Source: Puia sp. (GTDB taxonomy: Bacteria; Bacteroidota; Bacteroidia; Chitinophagales; Chitinophagaceae). Taken from it: DNA of 64,000 nt. Below, piece after piece: positions 1-9,264 of the stretch. Numbering within the stretch: the first letter of the stretch is position 1; each line of letters opens with the position of its first letter. The position numbers and the translations under genes are program-made. The stretch is taken from positions 1 through 64,000 of the forward strand of contig JARLGZ010000147.1 in the NCBI GenBank assembly GCA_031292515.1, read 5' to 3'. The notes under the pieces were generated by a model that was not told where the DNA came from, made no database searches, and saw only the letters and a list, made by a program, of their open reading frames with translations.

Positions 1-89
1 GAGCGTCCCGACGCGACCATTTTTAAAACTTCTTCCTTGAAGGAGGCATCATACTTTCTCCGCGTCTTTTTCGTGCTTTTTCCAGTCAT
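1..89 (-). CDS. IS3-family transposase OrfA, N-terminal fragment (cut by window edge)
   Basis: Only 29 codons are present, from ATG at 89 down to the window edge. The visible residues begin MTGKSTKKTRRKYDASFKEE and continue VLKMVASGR. This basic start followed by 'YDASFKEEVLKMV' is typical of the helix-turn-helix domain of IS3-type OrfA, which binds the terminal repeats and is joined to the OrfB integrase by frameshifting. The rest of the gene is outside the window, so activity cannot be judged. Confidence 0.7.
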   Translation of the reverse strand, partial: MTGKSTKKTRRKYDASFKEEVLKMVASGR

Positions 90-135
90 TGTCTTGTGAA
101 GTTAAGCAAATTGACTGTCCGGATTTATTGGTGCA
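1..135 (-). mobile_element. IS3-type insertion sequence, left end only
   Basis: The first 135 bases look like the left end of an insertion sequence that runs off the window. On the minus strand the outer end reads TGCACCAATAAATCCGGACA, which has the TG start and GGACA block seen in IS3-family terminal repeats. A transposase OrfA start lies about 45 bases inside. Sequence similar to a dehydrogenase begins directly outside, so position 135 is the inferred boundary. The other end and the target duplication are not visible. Confidence 0.65.
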
Positions 136-740
136 TCTCAGATGGCGGCATAGCCATTGCAGTAAAGGCCGATGTATCGAACGAAGCCGATGTGATCAGG
201 TTGTTTAAAGAAACTGAGAATGCTTTCGGCACGCTGGACATTTTAGTAAATAACGCCGTATCTCAGGGATATGGACCTATTGAACAAATTTCGGTAGAAG
301 ATTTCCACCAAAGTTTCAACGTCAATGTGTTAGGGCCGGTATTGACTATTCAGGCAGCTCTGAAACTTTTCGGCGATAAGGGTGGAAACATAATCAATAT
401 CAGTTCGGGTGCAAGTAAATATCCTCTTCAAAATGCCTCATTGTATTCCTCAACTAAAGCAGCACTTGATGCCTTCACAATTGCTTTATCTAAAGAGTTA
501 GGTATTAAAAACGTTCGTATCAATTCTGTTTTGCCGGGCGCTACGGAAACGGAAGGTGCAGCCAGCGCTGGCGTCACTGCAGGCAGTGAGTATGAAAAGA
601 TGTTTGTCGAAAAAACACCGCTTGGACGCAGGGGTCAGCCTGGAGACATTGCGAAAGCTGTGGTATTTCTGGCTTCTGATGATGCAGCATGGATCACCGG
701 CGAGCAAATTAGCGTATCGGGTGGTATGTATGGTTTTTAA
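136..740 (+). pseudogene. short-chain dehydrogenase/reductase, 5' end removed by IS insertion
   Basis: The reading frame matches classical SDR enzymes (NAD(P)H-dependent oxidoreductases) from the end of beta-strand 3 onward: ADVS, LVNNA, the INISSG serine block and the YSSTK catalytic Tyr-x-x-x-Lys, ending in a normal C-terminus GEQISVSGGMYGF. The first 40-50 residues, with the TGxxxGIG cofactor loop, are missing. What precedes ADVS is IS-like sequence. A GTG at 96 keeps the frame open into the IS end, but the product would have no Rossmann nucleotide-binding loop. I infer a gene inactivated by the insertion at 135/136. A complete SDR lies elsewhere at 50474-51232. Confidence 0.8.
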
Positions 741-835
741 AATCATAAGTTCCATAGAACGTAAACAATATGGCGGGATTATTAGCTGGCAGTGCTCCCC
801 ATGCAATTTAATGAATTTTAATTATGTATTAAGCT

Positions 836-1423
836 ATGAAGGCAATAGGGATTATAGGAGCAGGCAATATCGGCAAAGCCGTAGCCACTCAATCGTTAGC
901 CAATGATTTTCTGGTTTTGATCAGTAACAGTAAGGGCCCTGAAACCCTTACTGCTGTTGTCGAAAAACTGGGAACCGGGGCAAAAGCGGTAACAGCTACT
1001 GAAGCCGCAGCAGCGGACATTGTTGTGATAGCAGTACCCTGGACAAAGGTAAAAGATCTTACCCGGCTCACAGACTGGAACGGAAAGATCGTGATCGATG
1101 CCTCCAACCGTTTTGAACAAGGCAATGGAGTTGAAGACGGCGGACTGGCATCAAGTGAAGTTGTGCAGAATCATTTGCCGGGCGCGAAGGTTGTTAAAGG
1201 TTTCAATACGCTCTTCGCCGGGGTACTTGCAGGAGATCCGCAGGTTGGAAACGGGAAAAGAGTTCTTTTCATTTCCGGCGACGATAAAGATGCAAAGGCC
1301 ACCGTAAGTGCGATTATCGGTAAAATAGGCTTTGCGCCCATCGACCTTGGCCCGCTGGCAGCCGGCGGTAAATTGCAGCAGTTCAATTGGCCTCTGGCCA
1401 GCAAGAATTTCGTTATACTTTAA
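836..1423 (+). CDS. NADPH-dependent F420 reductase-like oxidoreductase
   Basis: This 195-residue protein starts with a Rossmann loop, IGIIGAGNIGKAVA, and continues with the IVVIAVPW and VKGFNTL motifs of the COG2085 family, related to F420H2:NADP oxidoreductase and the N-terminal domain of ketol-acid reductoisomerase. Bacteroidota do not make F420 as far as is known, so the substrate is unknown; homologues are usually called NAD(P)-binding proteins. Length fits the family. It follows the broken SDR gene by 95 bases on the same strand and may once have shared its transcript. Confidence 0.8.
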   Translation: MKAIGIIGAGNIGKAVATQSLANDFLVLISNSKGPETLTAVVEKLGTGAKAVTATEAAAADIVVIAVPWTKVKDLTRLTDWNGKIVIDASNRFEQGNGVEDGGLASSEVVQNHLPGAKVVKGFNTLFAGVLAGDPQVGNGKRVLFISGDDKDAKATVSAIIGKIGFAPIDLGPLAAGGKLQQFNWPLASKNFVIL

Positions 1424-1540
1424 AAATGTTTAAAGGGGCGAGCTCGCACGCGTAAGCGGACAAAGGGAAAATGCCAGGGCGCGGAGCACCACCACCTGTT
1501 TTGTTTTCTGTTTATGATTTCAGAGTATACATCTTCAATT

Positions 1541-2302
1541 TTAGGCTCCTTCCAACCATTGTAAAAATTGAGGCGTCTTTTCTTTAGCGACTGTAATTAC
1601 TTCTTCGGTTGGAATAGACAGGGTGACAGACAACTTGCGTGACAAATAGCTCGAGGCATTGAGGACAGCCTTTCTGTTCACCAGGTATTGCCTGTTTACA
1701 CGAAAAAAGGAGTCCCCGGCTGTCTTTTCCAGGTCATCCAGATTCTTGCTCAGAAGATAGGCCGTATTATTGAATGTTCTCAATTGCGCTACCCCGGCCT
1801 TTAAATAGAAAAAGGCGATATTGTCCAGCGCCACGGGTATAATTTTATCTTTTTGTCGGACTAAAATTGCGCCGGCTTCAGACTGTTTACGGTCAAGGAA
1901 TAATTTCACGATGGGTTCATAGGAGAGTACACTCGAATTGAGCTTTTCCTTCAGACTTAAGTATCTATCTAAGGCCGCTGAAACCAGATCGCTGGTGAAA
2001 GGTTTCAGGATATAGTCAATACCATTGGCTTTAAAGGCATTTAATGCATATACATCATAAGCGGTACAAAAAATAACGGGAATATTCGTACGGGTTTCCC
2101 GGAAAATCTCAAAGCCCAGGCCATCACCAAGCTGAATATCACTAAAGATCAGGTCGGCAGTAGTGTCACTCCTGAAAAATTTGATGCTTTCCTTTACTGT
2201 GTTGAGCATAGCCAGGATCTCCGTTTCCGGGTGCAGTTTGACGATGGTGTCTGCGAGATCCCTGGCCGTCAGTTTTTCGTCTTCTATGATGACTATTTTC
2301 AT
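1541..2302 (-). CDS. LytTR-family response regulator
   Basis: The 253-residue protein has an N-terminal receiver domain (acidic pair Glu7-Asp8, phospho-acceptor Asp55 in FSDIQLG, conserved Lys in ILKPF) and a C-terminal LytTR DNA-binding domain from about residue 150 to the end (FFRVNRQYLVNRKAV). LytTR regulators bind DNA with a beta-fold and usually control nearby envelope or transport genes. Its start overlaps the end of the sensor kinase gene by 4 bases, so the two are translationally coupled. The pair diverges from the efflux operon at 3585-8861, its most likely target by position. Confidence 0.92.
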   Translation of the reverse strand: MKIVIIEDEKLTARDLADTIVKLHPETEILAMLNTVKESIKFFRSDTTADLIFSDIQLGDGLGFEIFRETRTNIPVIFCTAYDVYALNAFKANGIDYILKPFTSDLVSAALDRYLSLKEKLNSSVLSYEPIVKLFLDRKQSEAGAILVRQKDKIIPVALDNIAFFYLKAGVAQLRTFNNTAYLLSKNLDDLEKTAGDSFFRVNRQYLVNRKAVLNASSYLSRKLSVTLSIPTEEVITVAKEKTPQFLQWLEGA

Positions 2303-3330
2303 TGTTTCAGGACTTTTATACGCACAGAAAAAATTCCCTCTTCATCCCGGATGATCACTTCGTCACCGGATAAAATCCGGTAACGTTCGGTCAGACTTGA
2401 CAGGCCCTCGCCACTGGGAAGGTCTACGTATCTCTTTAACTGGAGATTGTTCGCAATGACGATGTATCCGTTTTCACAATATATACGAATGACCAACGGA
2501 GACTCATCCGTTATTTCATTGTGTTTAATTGCATTCTCCAGCAAGGGCTGGATAGAGAAGGGGGGCACAAAGCCATGGGTCAGGACGGTATCCGGAATAT
2601 TGATTACACATTCCAGCGCCCTCCCGAACCGGATCCGCTGCATGCCCAGATAATCTTCGCACAGTTTTATTTCGTCCGATAACCTGGCCAGTTTATTTTT
2701 TTCACCAGAGACAGCGGCCCGTAGAAAGTCAGCGAGATGTATCAGGTAGGACTCTCCGGCGTCGGCATCCGTTTTATAGAGGGTCTTTAACGTGCTTAAG
2801 GCATTGAAGAGGAAATGCGGATGGATCTGTTGCTTTAACAGCAGGTTGACGGCTTCCATATTGGCGGTCTTTAACTGCGAATTCTCCAACTCCGTCCGGT
2901 TTTTTTTATCCTGTAGTAGGATGAAGTCTTGTGTAAGGATATTAAGTGTATTGATAACTATAGTCTTGACAACAAGGAGGACCACGAGGCGGATAGGTGT
3001 CAAGACTATCCTTTGTGTGATGACAAAATGATTGGAGATGAGCCGGGTGAACGTCAGTATGACGAACGTAAAAAGGAAGCCCAATAGATACCGATAGATT
3101 CTTCCCCTGCCTGTAAAAGCCCTATTTTCCGTTTTGTACAATACCCGTAAGATGACAATGTTCACAAATCCCGGCAATATCATCTCTACCGTCACAAGAA
3201 TGGGACGGTAAAAGCTGTAGCTGTCGTATCCCAGGTATACGAATATGAAAATAGATGATAGCAGGCTGATGAAAATGGCCATCAACCAGTTGACACGCAC
3301 AAGGCTCCTGACAGGAATTCTCGCATTCAT
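2299..3330 (-). CDS. LytS-type sensor histidine kinase
   Basis: Taken from ATG at 3330 (MNARIPVRSL), this is a 343-residue membrane kinase with about four hydrophobic segments in the first 130 residues, a coiled-coil linker, the His_kinase block QIHPHFLFN (phospho-acceptor near His170), and a short HATPase with LLENAIKHN and SGEGLSSLTER. An open frame extends up to 3441, but the extra residues are not membrane-like and lie in the intergenic region, so the inner start is preferred. It pairs with the LytTR regulator that overlaps its 3' end. The ligand is unknown; no separate sensory domain is visible. Confidence 0.9.
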   Translation of the reverse strand: MNARIPVRSLVRVNWLMAIFISLLSSIFIFVYLGYDSYSFYRPILVTVEMILPGFVNIVILRVLYKTENRAFTGRGRIYRYLLGFLFTFVILTFTRLISNHFVITQRIVLTPIRLVVLLVVKTIVINTLNILTQDFILLQDKKNRTELENSQLKTANMEAVNLLLKQQIHPHFLFNALSTLKTLYKTDADAGESYLIHLADFLRAAVSGEKNKLARLSDEIKLCEDYLGMQRIRFGRALECVINIPDTVLTHGFVPPFSIQPLLENAIKHNEITDESPLVIRIYCENGYIVIANNLQLKRYVDLPSGEGLSSLTERYRILSGDEVIIRDEEGIFSVRIKVLKQ

Positions 3331-3584
3331 GGCAACAAAGATACCCATACTTACTCCAGGACAATTAAAGTAGGACCTGGGACGGACAAAATCAACGCCC
3401 ATCCGGCCATATCTCCAATGAACCGGTTTGAGGCTGCCCATCCCATCCTATCCTTATTCTATGAAAGCAAAGCAATGGGGTTCCAAAAGGATTTGTCGGT
3501 TTCCCCTCCCTCTTTGTCCGTTTCCGAACGAAACCATGTTTGGCCTCTTCCCGGTACAGATAGCTTTGCTCAAGAATTTCCACC

Positions 3585-4475
3585 ATGCAAAAGACATTTT
3601 CCTTCATCTTCTGTTTCATCTCTATTTCAGCGGCGGCCCAGTCGCTGCAAAAAATGAACGCAGATCTGATGGTCAGCGACGCCGGTACACGGTACAATGA
3701 TACTTCGGCGCATGTTCAGGTGATAGACTTTCGGATGCAATTCAATCTGGCCAAATTAAAAAAGTCCTGGCTTTCCGGGTCTTTCAATGTCCTGCATGAA
3801 GGCTTCAGCCAATTCCCTGTTGCCTATGGTTCGGGGCTGACGGGGTTGACCGCCGGGCTCAGTTGGAACAAGCGATTGGGCGATCACCACGTCCTGGTGC
3901 TGTCTGGAACCGTCGCCGTTTATTCGGACTTCCATGTGTTGTCGTCCAATGCCATCCGGGAAGGATTTGGCTTTACTTATTTCACCAGGTATTCAAAGAC
4001 ACTTGCACTGGGCCTTGGGGTGCAGTATGTAAATCAGTTCTATGGCAACCAACTGCTGCCGGTGATCGTGATCGTCTATACGCTGAAGGATAACCCGCAT
4101 TGGAAAATTTCCGGATATTTCCCTTATAACCCCAAAATAACCTATGCGGTAAATGCCAATAGTGGCATCAGCTTCGGGATCAGGCAGGTTTTCTCCAGCT
4201 TCCTGCTGTCGGCGCCGGTCAATGCAGGTGACTACATCAAGAACCGGAAGCTGACCACTTTGCTGAATTATGAATATAACCTTGATAAACATTGGAGGAT
4301 CAATGCAGGGGCGGGGTATGTAGTACAACAGAAATATCAGCTGTATAACAACAAGGACTCCGGGGAATGGTGGCTGCTCAATACACCACTAGGCCATAAT
4401 CCTGCCCCCGTCCAATCGATTTCGCATGGCGGAATTCAGTTCAACATCGGGATCGCTTTTAATCCTAAATTTTAA
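3585..4475 (+). CDS. DUF6268-type outer-membrane beta-barrel protein
   Basis: The 296-residue product has a Sec signal peptide (MQKTFSFIFCFISISAAAQS) and then alternating amphipathic strands rich in Tyr, Asn and Gly, ending in Phe (FNIGIAFNPKF), a common C-terminus for outer-membrane barrels. The pattern fits the DUF6268 family of Bacteroidota. No enzymatic motif is visible. It is the first gene of the efflux operon, 13 bases before the TolC start, so it may serve the pump at the outer membrane. The family assignment is from overall pattern. Confidence 0.7.
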   Translation: MQKTFSFIFCFISISAAAQSLQKMNADLMVSDAGTRYNDTSAHVQVIDFRMQFNLAKLKKSWLSGSFNVLHEGFSQFPVAYGSGLTGLTAGLSWNKRLGDHHVLVLSGTVAVYSDFHVLSSNAIREGFGFTYFTRYSKTLALGLGVQYVNQFYGNQLLPVIVIVYTLKDNPHWKISGYFPYNPKITYAVNANSGISFGIRQVFSSFLLSAPVNAGDYIKNRKLTTLLNYEYNLDKHWRINAGAGYVVQQKYQLYNNKDSGEWWLLNTPLGHNPAPVQSISHGGIQFNIGIAFNPKF

Positions 4476-4488
4476 AGCTCAACAGAAG

Positions 4489-5808
4489 ATGACAAGATTA
4501 TTTTTTGGAGGTTTATGCCTATGCTTTTTAGGAGAACAGGTAGCAGCCCAGGTGAAGCCCGATACGGTGGTCATCGGTTCCCTGCAGGAAGCTATTTCCC
4601 TGGCGATCAAACACAACCCTACACAGGCGGTCTATCAGCAACAGATCCGCCAGGCGCATTTCAATTACAAGGCCGCCCAGGGTGCTTTTTACCCTAACGC
4701 ATCTGCCGCCTTCGGCGCCACTGATAACCTCTACCTGGCGGTGACCCCCGTGCCTGGTGTATTGGTGGGCGCCCCCGGCACCACGGATTATGTCCAGTTC
4801 GGTAAACATTATGTGTACAATACGGGTGTGACATTGGCCGAGAATGTCTTCAACTGGCAGGCCGTCATGGCGACGAAAATAGCCAGGGACAATGTCATGG
4901 TAACAGAGTCCCAGCAGGCCTCCTATATTCAAAGCCTGAAAGAGCAGGTAGCCCGGACCTATTTTTCCGCGCTCATTGCAAAGGGTTCGCTAAAGATCAT
5001 CGGATCCGATGAACAGGCAGGGGACAGCCTGGTCAGTCTTGCCCGGCAGCGGCTGCAGGAAGGCGCTTCCGACGCCCTGTCCGTCAACGAGGCCGTGATC
5101 AATGCCAACAATGTGCTGGAAAACAAGGCCCAAAGCCAGCAACTATACGACCAGGGATCGGAAAATCTGAAAACCCTGTTAGGCGTCAATGCCCTATCCG
5201 AATTGGTATTCCGGGAAGACATACAAACCGATTCGATGACGAATGCAGCCGATCTTCCCTTAGGCACGGATAAATACCTGGACTTTTACCGGAACCAGGT
5301 TAGTCTCGCCGAGCTGCAGCGTCAATCACAAAAATCGGTGGCCTATCCCAGTCTTTCCGCCTCGGCGTTTCTGGGACTCAACCAGTTCCAGGACAATTTT
5401 GAACTCTCCTTTGATAACAGTGCCTGGACAAAATCCAGGTATGTCAGTTTGAACCTGAGTATACCCCTGTTTACGGGCCTCGCCAATACCAATAATTATA
5501 AAAGCTCCGTGGAAAGAAAGATCATTGCACAACTGCGATATGATAGCGCCGTCAATCAAAGTGCAGTCAACGACCGCCTGCTGGTGAAAAATCATAACGA
5601 TTATGGGAATATGGTCAGAGCATCGGCGGAAAACTTCGACCTGTATGCTGCTAACCTGCAATTAAGCAAACAGAAATACCAGGAAGGGATCATTACGCTC
5701 GATACCTACCTGAAGGCGTTCCAGGATTATTTAACGGCGGAGGACACCTGGCTGAATAACCTGTCCCAACTACTGTCGGTCAGGGCCACGATACTGTCCA
5801 GACAATAG
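4489..5808 (+). CDS. TolC-family outer-membrane efflux protein
   Basis: A 439-residue OEP-family protein: signal peptide, then two repeats of long helices (AISLAIKHNPTQAVYQQQI; the second half begins near residue 270) and strands typical of the TolC trimeric channel (LSIPLFTGLANTNNYKSS). I start at ATG 4489, which gives a clean signal peptide ending VAAQ; the frame is open upstream to 4426 but overlaps the preceding gene. It would form the outer-membrane duct for the adaptor and permease encoded directly downstream. Confidence 0.92.
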   Translation: MTRLFFGGLCLCFLGEQVAAQVKPDTVVIGSLQEAISLAIKHNPTQAVYQQQIRQAHFNYKAAQGAFYPNASAAFGATDNLYLAVTPVPGVLVGAPGTTDYVQFGKHYVYNTGVTLAENVFNWQAVMATKIARDNVMVTESQQASYIQSLKEQVARTYFSALIAKGSLKIIGSDEQAGDSLVSLARQRLQEGASDALSVNEAVINANNVLENKAQSQQLYDQGSENLKTLLGVNALSELVFREDIQTDSMTNAADLPLGTDKYLDFYRNQVSLAELQRQSQKSVAYPSLSASAFLGLNQFQDNFELSFDNSAWTKSRYVSLNLSIPLFTGLANTNNYKSSVERKIIAQLRYDSAVNQSAVNDRLLVKNHNDYGNMVRASAENFDLYAANLQLSKQKYQEGIITLDTYLKAFQDYLTAEDTWLNNLSQLLSVRATILSRQ

Positions 5809-5831
5809 GCAATCAACTATAAACATCAAAA

Positions 5832-6926
5832 ATGAACAAATATTATCCACTGATTCTCCTGTCTCTTCTTATTTCCGTCACCGGATGCAAGCGGCAAAAT
5901 GAGACAAAGCCCCGGCGACAGGAGATTATAGATGCCGTATTCGGTAGCGGGCATATCGAAAATAAGAATCAGTATGCCGTGGTGTCCAATTCGGCAGGTT
6001 ATCTAAAAGAAGTATACGTGAAAGAGGGCGATACTGTCAAACGTGGGCAGGTCCTGTACAGGCTGGAGGGTATAGTTCAGCAAACCCAGGTGAAAAACGC
6101 CCTGGACCAACTGAAATACGCAGAAGCCAACCTCGCACCGGCCTCACCCCAGATCGAACAGCTAAAGATACAGATCATGCAGGCCAGGATCAAGGCGCAT
6201 GCAGATTCATTGACCTACGCCCGCTACCAGCGCCTGGTCACCACACATGCGGTAGCCAACAGCGATGTAGAAAATGCCGGGGTACAATATACTGCTGACA
6301 CATCCAGCATCGACGTACTGGAAAAGAACCTGGCGGACCTCGGGCACACGCTGACCTTAAACGTCCAGAATGCCAGGGCCCAATATGATATACAGCATCA
6401 GAACAATAACTATTATGATATCACGGCTAAAGCCGATGGGATTATATTCACCCTGGTCAAGAAAGTGGGCGACTACATCAAATCGGGCGATCAACTGGCC
6501 CAAGTGGGGGCGGGCAGTCCTATCATCAAACTCTATATTGCGGAAGACGATATCCGACGTATCCGGGTAGGGCAACTGGCGTTGATCTCACTAAACAGCA
6601 ATAAGGATACGATCTACCCGGCAATGATCACCATGATGTATCCGGCCTTCGACGACAGCCAACAGGCTTTTACAGTGGAGGCCAGGTTTCGGCAGCTGCC
6701 GCCCGTCCTGATCAATGGTACGCAGTTACAGGTCAATGTCATCCTGGAAGACAAAAAGAACGCCCTGGTCATTCCTTCTTACTACCTGTTGGCCGGGGAT
6801 GATGTGCAGCTCAAAGGAAATAAGGAAAAAACACCCGTCAAAGTCGGCATCCGGACACTGGAATGGACCGAGATCCTCAGCGGTATTACCGAAAACGACG
6901 TATTGGTCCAGCCTAAAAACAATTAA
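5832..6926 (+). CDS. HlyD/MacA-type periplasmic adaptor, lipoprotein
   Basis: The 364-residue protein carries a lipoprotein signal with SVTGC at residues 15-19, a biotinyl-lipoyl-like half (YLKEVYVKEGDTVKRGQVL), a helical hairpin from about residue 75 to 180, the second lipoyl half (ADGIIFTLVKKVGDYIKSGD) and a beta-barrel domain. This is the membrane-fusion protein architecture that bridges an inner-membrane transporter to TolC. It lies 23 bases after TolC and one base before the permease ATG, so the tripartite pump is encoded as one operon. Confidence 0.92.
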   Translation: MNKYYPLILLSLLISVTGCKRQNETKPRRQEIIDAVFGSGHIENKNQYAVVSNSAGYLKEVYVKEGDTVKRGQVLYRLEGIVQQTQVKNALDQLKYAEANLAPASPQIEQLKIQIMQARIKAHADSLTYARYQRLVTTHAVANSDVENAGVQYTADTSSIDVLEKNLADLGHTLTLNVQNARAQYDIQHQNNNYYDITAKADGIIFTLVKKVGDYIKSGDQLAQVGAGSPIIKLYIAEDDIRRIRVGQLALISLNSNKDTIYPAMITMMYPAFDDSQQAFTVEARFRQLPPVLINGTQLQVNVILEDKKNALVIPSYYLLAGDDVQLKGNKEKTPVKVGIRTLEWTEILSGITENDVLVQPKNN

Positions 6927-6927
6927 C

Positions 6928-8169
6928 ATGCTAAGTATCAATTATAAAATCGCATGGGTCCACTTGACCTCCAGCCTGAAACAGAGCATTGTGGCCTTGT
7001 TGGGCGTAACTTTCGGCATATGCATGTACGTATTTTTGACCAGTTTCGTGCAAGGCAGTGGTAGTGTGCAAACCGCATTGGCTTTTACGTCGATGGCTCA
7101 TATCCATATTTATAATGACGGCCCGGCAGACAATACCAATTTAGTGAGGAAGTTCTATGGGGCGAATGTATTGAGCCTTATCCGCAATGCCAAAGTGATC
7201 CAGTATGTCCAGGGCATTAAGAATACGGCGGACATTATTTCCCTGGTCCGGCAACAGCCGGAAGTAGTTGCCCTTGCATCCGAGGTTAACATCGATATCT
7301 TCTTCAGAAACAGCGCCAACAAGATAAACGGCACGCTTTCCGGAGTGGACGTAGAGAATGAAAATAAAGTCTTCGGTATCGCCGACTATATGGTGACCGG
7401 GAAATGGGACGATTTGAAGTACGATCCAACCGGCGTCATTATCGGATCCGGCCTGGCCCGCAAGCTGAGCTTGCATATCGGTGACAATATCAACATCCTG
7501 ACCCCGGACAATATCAGCAAAACCTATAAGGTGATCGGCGTGTTTCAAACCAATGTGACTACTACCGACAATACCAAAGCCTATATCAATATTAATTCAG
7601 CCCGGCAATTGCTGTCCGAAAACCAGCAGTACCTGACCGACCTGCAGGTCAATATCAGGGATTATGACGCTACAACGCCCGTTGTCGGCCGTCTGGCGCC
7701 TGTAATCCCCTATAAGGTCGAGCGCTGGCAGGTGGCCAACCAGCAATTGGCAGCAGGCGCGATATTAAGGGACGTTATGTCAACTGCTGTATCCCTGACC
7801 ATCCTGATGGTCGCCGGCTTCGGTATTTACAATATCATGAGCATGACCATCAACCAAAAGATCAGGGAAATTGCCATTCTGAAGGCAATGGGGTTTTCCG
7901 GCGGCGATGTCACCACCATTTTTCTGACACAGGCCATGGTCATCGGGCTAATCGGCGGTATCATTGGCCTGGGATTGGGATTTTGCCTGGCCGAGGCAAT
8001 CAATCATATACCCTTTAAAGTCGCAGGGCAAAAAACACTGCCCATGACTTATCTGCCTAAAGACTATGTAATGGCCTTCATTTTCGGCCTGGTCACGACC
8101 CTGATCGCGGGTTATCTGCCGGCCAGAAGAGCATCGAAGATCGATCCTGTAACTATTATAAGAGGTTAA
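6928..8169 (+). CDS. MacB/FtsX-type ABC transporter permease
   Basis: Start at ATG 6928 (MLSINYKIAWVHL) gives 413 residues: one N-terminal membrane segment (about residues 22-42), a large periplasmic MacB_PCD-type domain, and three C-terminal segments with the FtsX signature (MSMTINQKIREIAILKAMGFSG), ending LPARRASKIDPVTIIRG. Proteins of this type are mechanotransmission permeases rather than classic channels and act with TolC and an adaptor. The ATPase is a separate gene 2 bases downstream, unlike E. coli MacB where it is fused. Confidence 0.92.
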   Translation: MLSINYKIAWVHLTSSLKQSIVALLGVTFGICMYVFLTSFVQGSGSVQTALAFTSMAHIHIYNDGPADNTNLVRKFYGANVLSLIRNAKVIQYVQGIKNTADIISLVRQQPEVVALASEVNIDIFFRNSANKINGTLSGVDVENENKVFGIADYMVTGKWDDLKYDPTGVIIGSGLARKLSLHIGDNINILTPDNISKTYKVIGVFQTNVTTTDNTKAYININSARQLLSENQQYLTDLQVNIRDYDATTPVVGRLAPVIPYKVERWQVANQQLAAGAILRDVMSTAVSLTILMVAGFGIYNIMSMTINQKIREIAILKAMGFSGGDVTTIFLTQAMVIGLIGGIIGLGLGFCLAEAINHIPFKVAGQKTLPMTYLPKDYVMAFIFGLVTTLIAGYLPARRASKIDPVTIIRG

Positions 8170-8171
8170 TT

Positions 8172-8861
8172 ATGGAGAATGACATAGCCCTGAAGGCTGA
8201 CCATATCGTTAAATATTTTTACCAGCCCGAACCTTTCAAGGTATTGAAGGACCTGAGCTTTGAAGTAAAGAAGGGGGAATTCGTGTCGCTAATCGGCAAA
8301 TCGGGTTCGGGGAAGTCGACCCTGCTGTACGTGCTGTCCACGATGGATACCGATTACCAGGGAGAATTGGTCGTCAATGGGGAAAAGTTGACGGGACAAT
8401 CCCTGAACCAGCTGGCCGCCTTCCGCAACAAACATATCGGGTTCGTATTCCAGTTCCACTATCTGCTGCCCGAATTCCATGTATTGGACAATGTCATGCT
8501 GCCGGCCATGAAGTTAAAAAAACTCAGCCGGGCGGAGATCGAAGCCAAGGCTTATGACACGTTGAAACTACTGGGTCTGGCAGATCAGGCGTTGAAGCAG
8601 GCCAGCAAGCTGTCCGGCGGCCAGCAACAGCGGGTAGCGATAGCCCGGGCGCTGATCAATGATCCGGCCGTCATCATGGGCGATGAGCCAACGGGCAACC
8701 TCGACTCCAAAAATGCGGAGATCGTTTTCGATATATTCCGGCAGTTGTCGCATGAGCGGGGTCAAACGATCATTACCGTCACGCACGATGATGACTTTGC
8801 GGGCAAAAGTGACAGGATCATCGAATTGAGCGACGGGTCGATCCTCCCGGCGGCAAATTGA
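8172..8861 (+). CDS. LolD/MacB-type ABC transporter ATP-binding protein
   Basis: A 229-residue ATPase with Walker [10 protein letters not shown] (residues 42-50), Q-loop FQFHY, signature LSGGQQQR (from about 147), Walker [12 protein letters not shown] (from about 168) and a switch histidine in VTHDDDF. It belongs to the MacB/LolD/FtsE branch that energises FtsX-type permeases. It starts 2 bases after the permease stop and is the last gene of the operon, followed by a stem-loop at 8953. Confidence 0.95.
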   Translation: MENDIALKADHIVKYFYQPEPFKVLKDLSFEVKKGEFVSLIGKSGSGKSTLLYVLSTMDTDYQGELVVNGEKLTGQSLNQLAAFRNKHIGFVFQFHYLLPEFHVLDNVMLPAMKLKKLSRAEIEAKAYDTLKLLGLADQALKQASKLSGGQQQRVAIARALINDPAVIMGDEPTGNLDSKNAEIVFDIFRQLSHERGQTIITVTHDDDFAGKSDRIIELSDGSILPAAN

Positions 8862-8952
8862 GAGTGCCATGAAGTGAACCTGATTACTCAGTAAATAGAA
8901 TTTTATAATAACAATGGTCGTTGGACAGGCTTTAAACAGAGGTGGGCTTTGA

Positions 8953-8984
8953 GGGCAGTTTTGAATTCAACTGCCCCAATTTTA
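8953..8984 (+). terminator. probable intrinsic terminator of the efflux operon
   Basis: Arms GGGCAGTT (8953-8960) and AACTGCCC (8969-8976) are perfectly complementary around an 8-base loop, followed by CAATTTTAAAA. This GC-rich hairpin with a short T run lies 91 bases after the ATPase gene and is well placed to end the operon. Confidence 0.65.
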
Positions 8985-9033
8985 AAAATATTATTCATTT
9001 CAACATCATTTCATCACCTAAAATCCCGTAATC

Positions 9034-9264
9034 ATGCTTTGGTATCACTATGTAGGCGGCTTTTTCGCCGGTATGTTCTTAGGTCTGTCCTCTCCAACGA
9101 CCAATGTGTTATGGGCGCTCCTTAATCTGGTATTGGGCTATTTGCTTTTCAGATTCAGCCGAATTTCCCTGAACGACGGATTATCGCTCATTCCATTTTT
9201 TATAGGTATTGCCTGCATCAGTATTTTGGGAGCCAAAAACTTTTCAAATAAGGATAAGTTGTAA
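9034..9264 (+). CDS. small two-segment membrane protein of unknown function
   Basis: The 76-residue product (MLWYHYVGGFFAGMFLGLSS...) has two or three hydrophobic segments and the pattern NVLWALLNLVLGYLLFRFSR. It resembles small uncharacterised Bacteroidota membrane proteins; from memory these carry a longer loop after FAGMFLG, so this copy may have lost an internal piece, but that needs an alignment. Directly after its stop codon, in the same frame, a further 35 codons repeat the same membrane motif. No function can be assigned. Confidence 0.6.
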   Translation: MLWYHYVGGFFAGMFLGLSSPTTNVLWALLNLVLGYLLFRFSRISLNDGLSLIPFFIGIACISILGAKNFSNKDKL

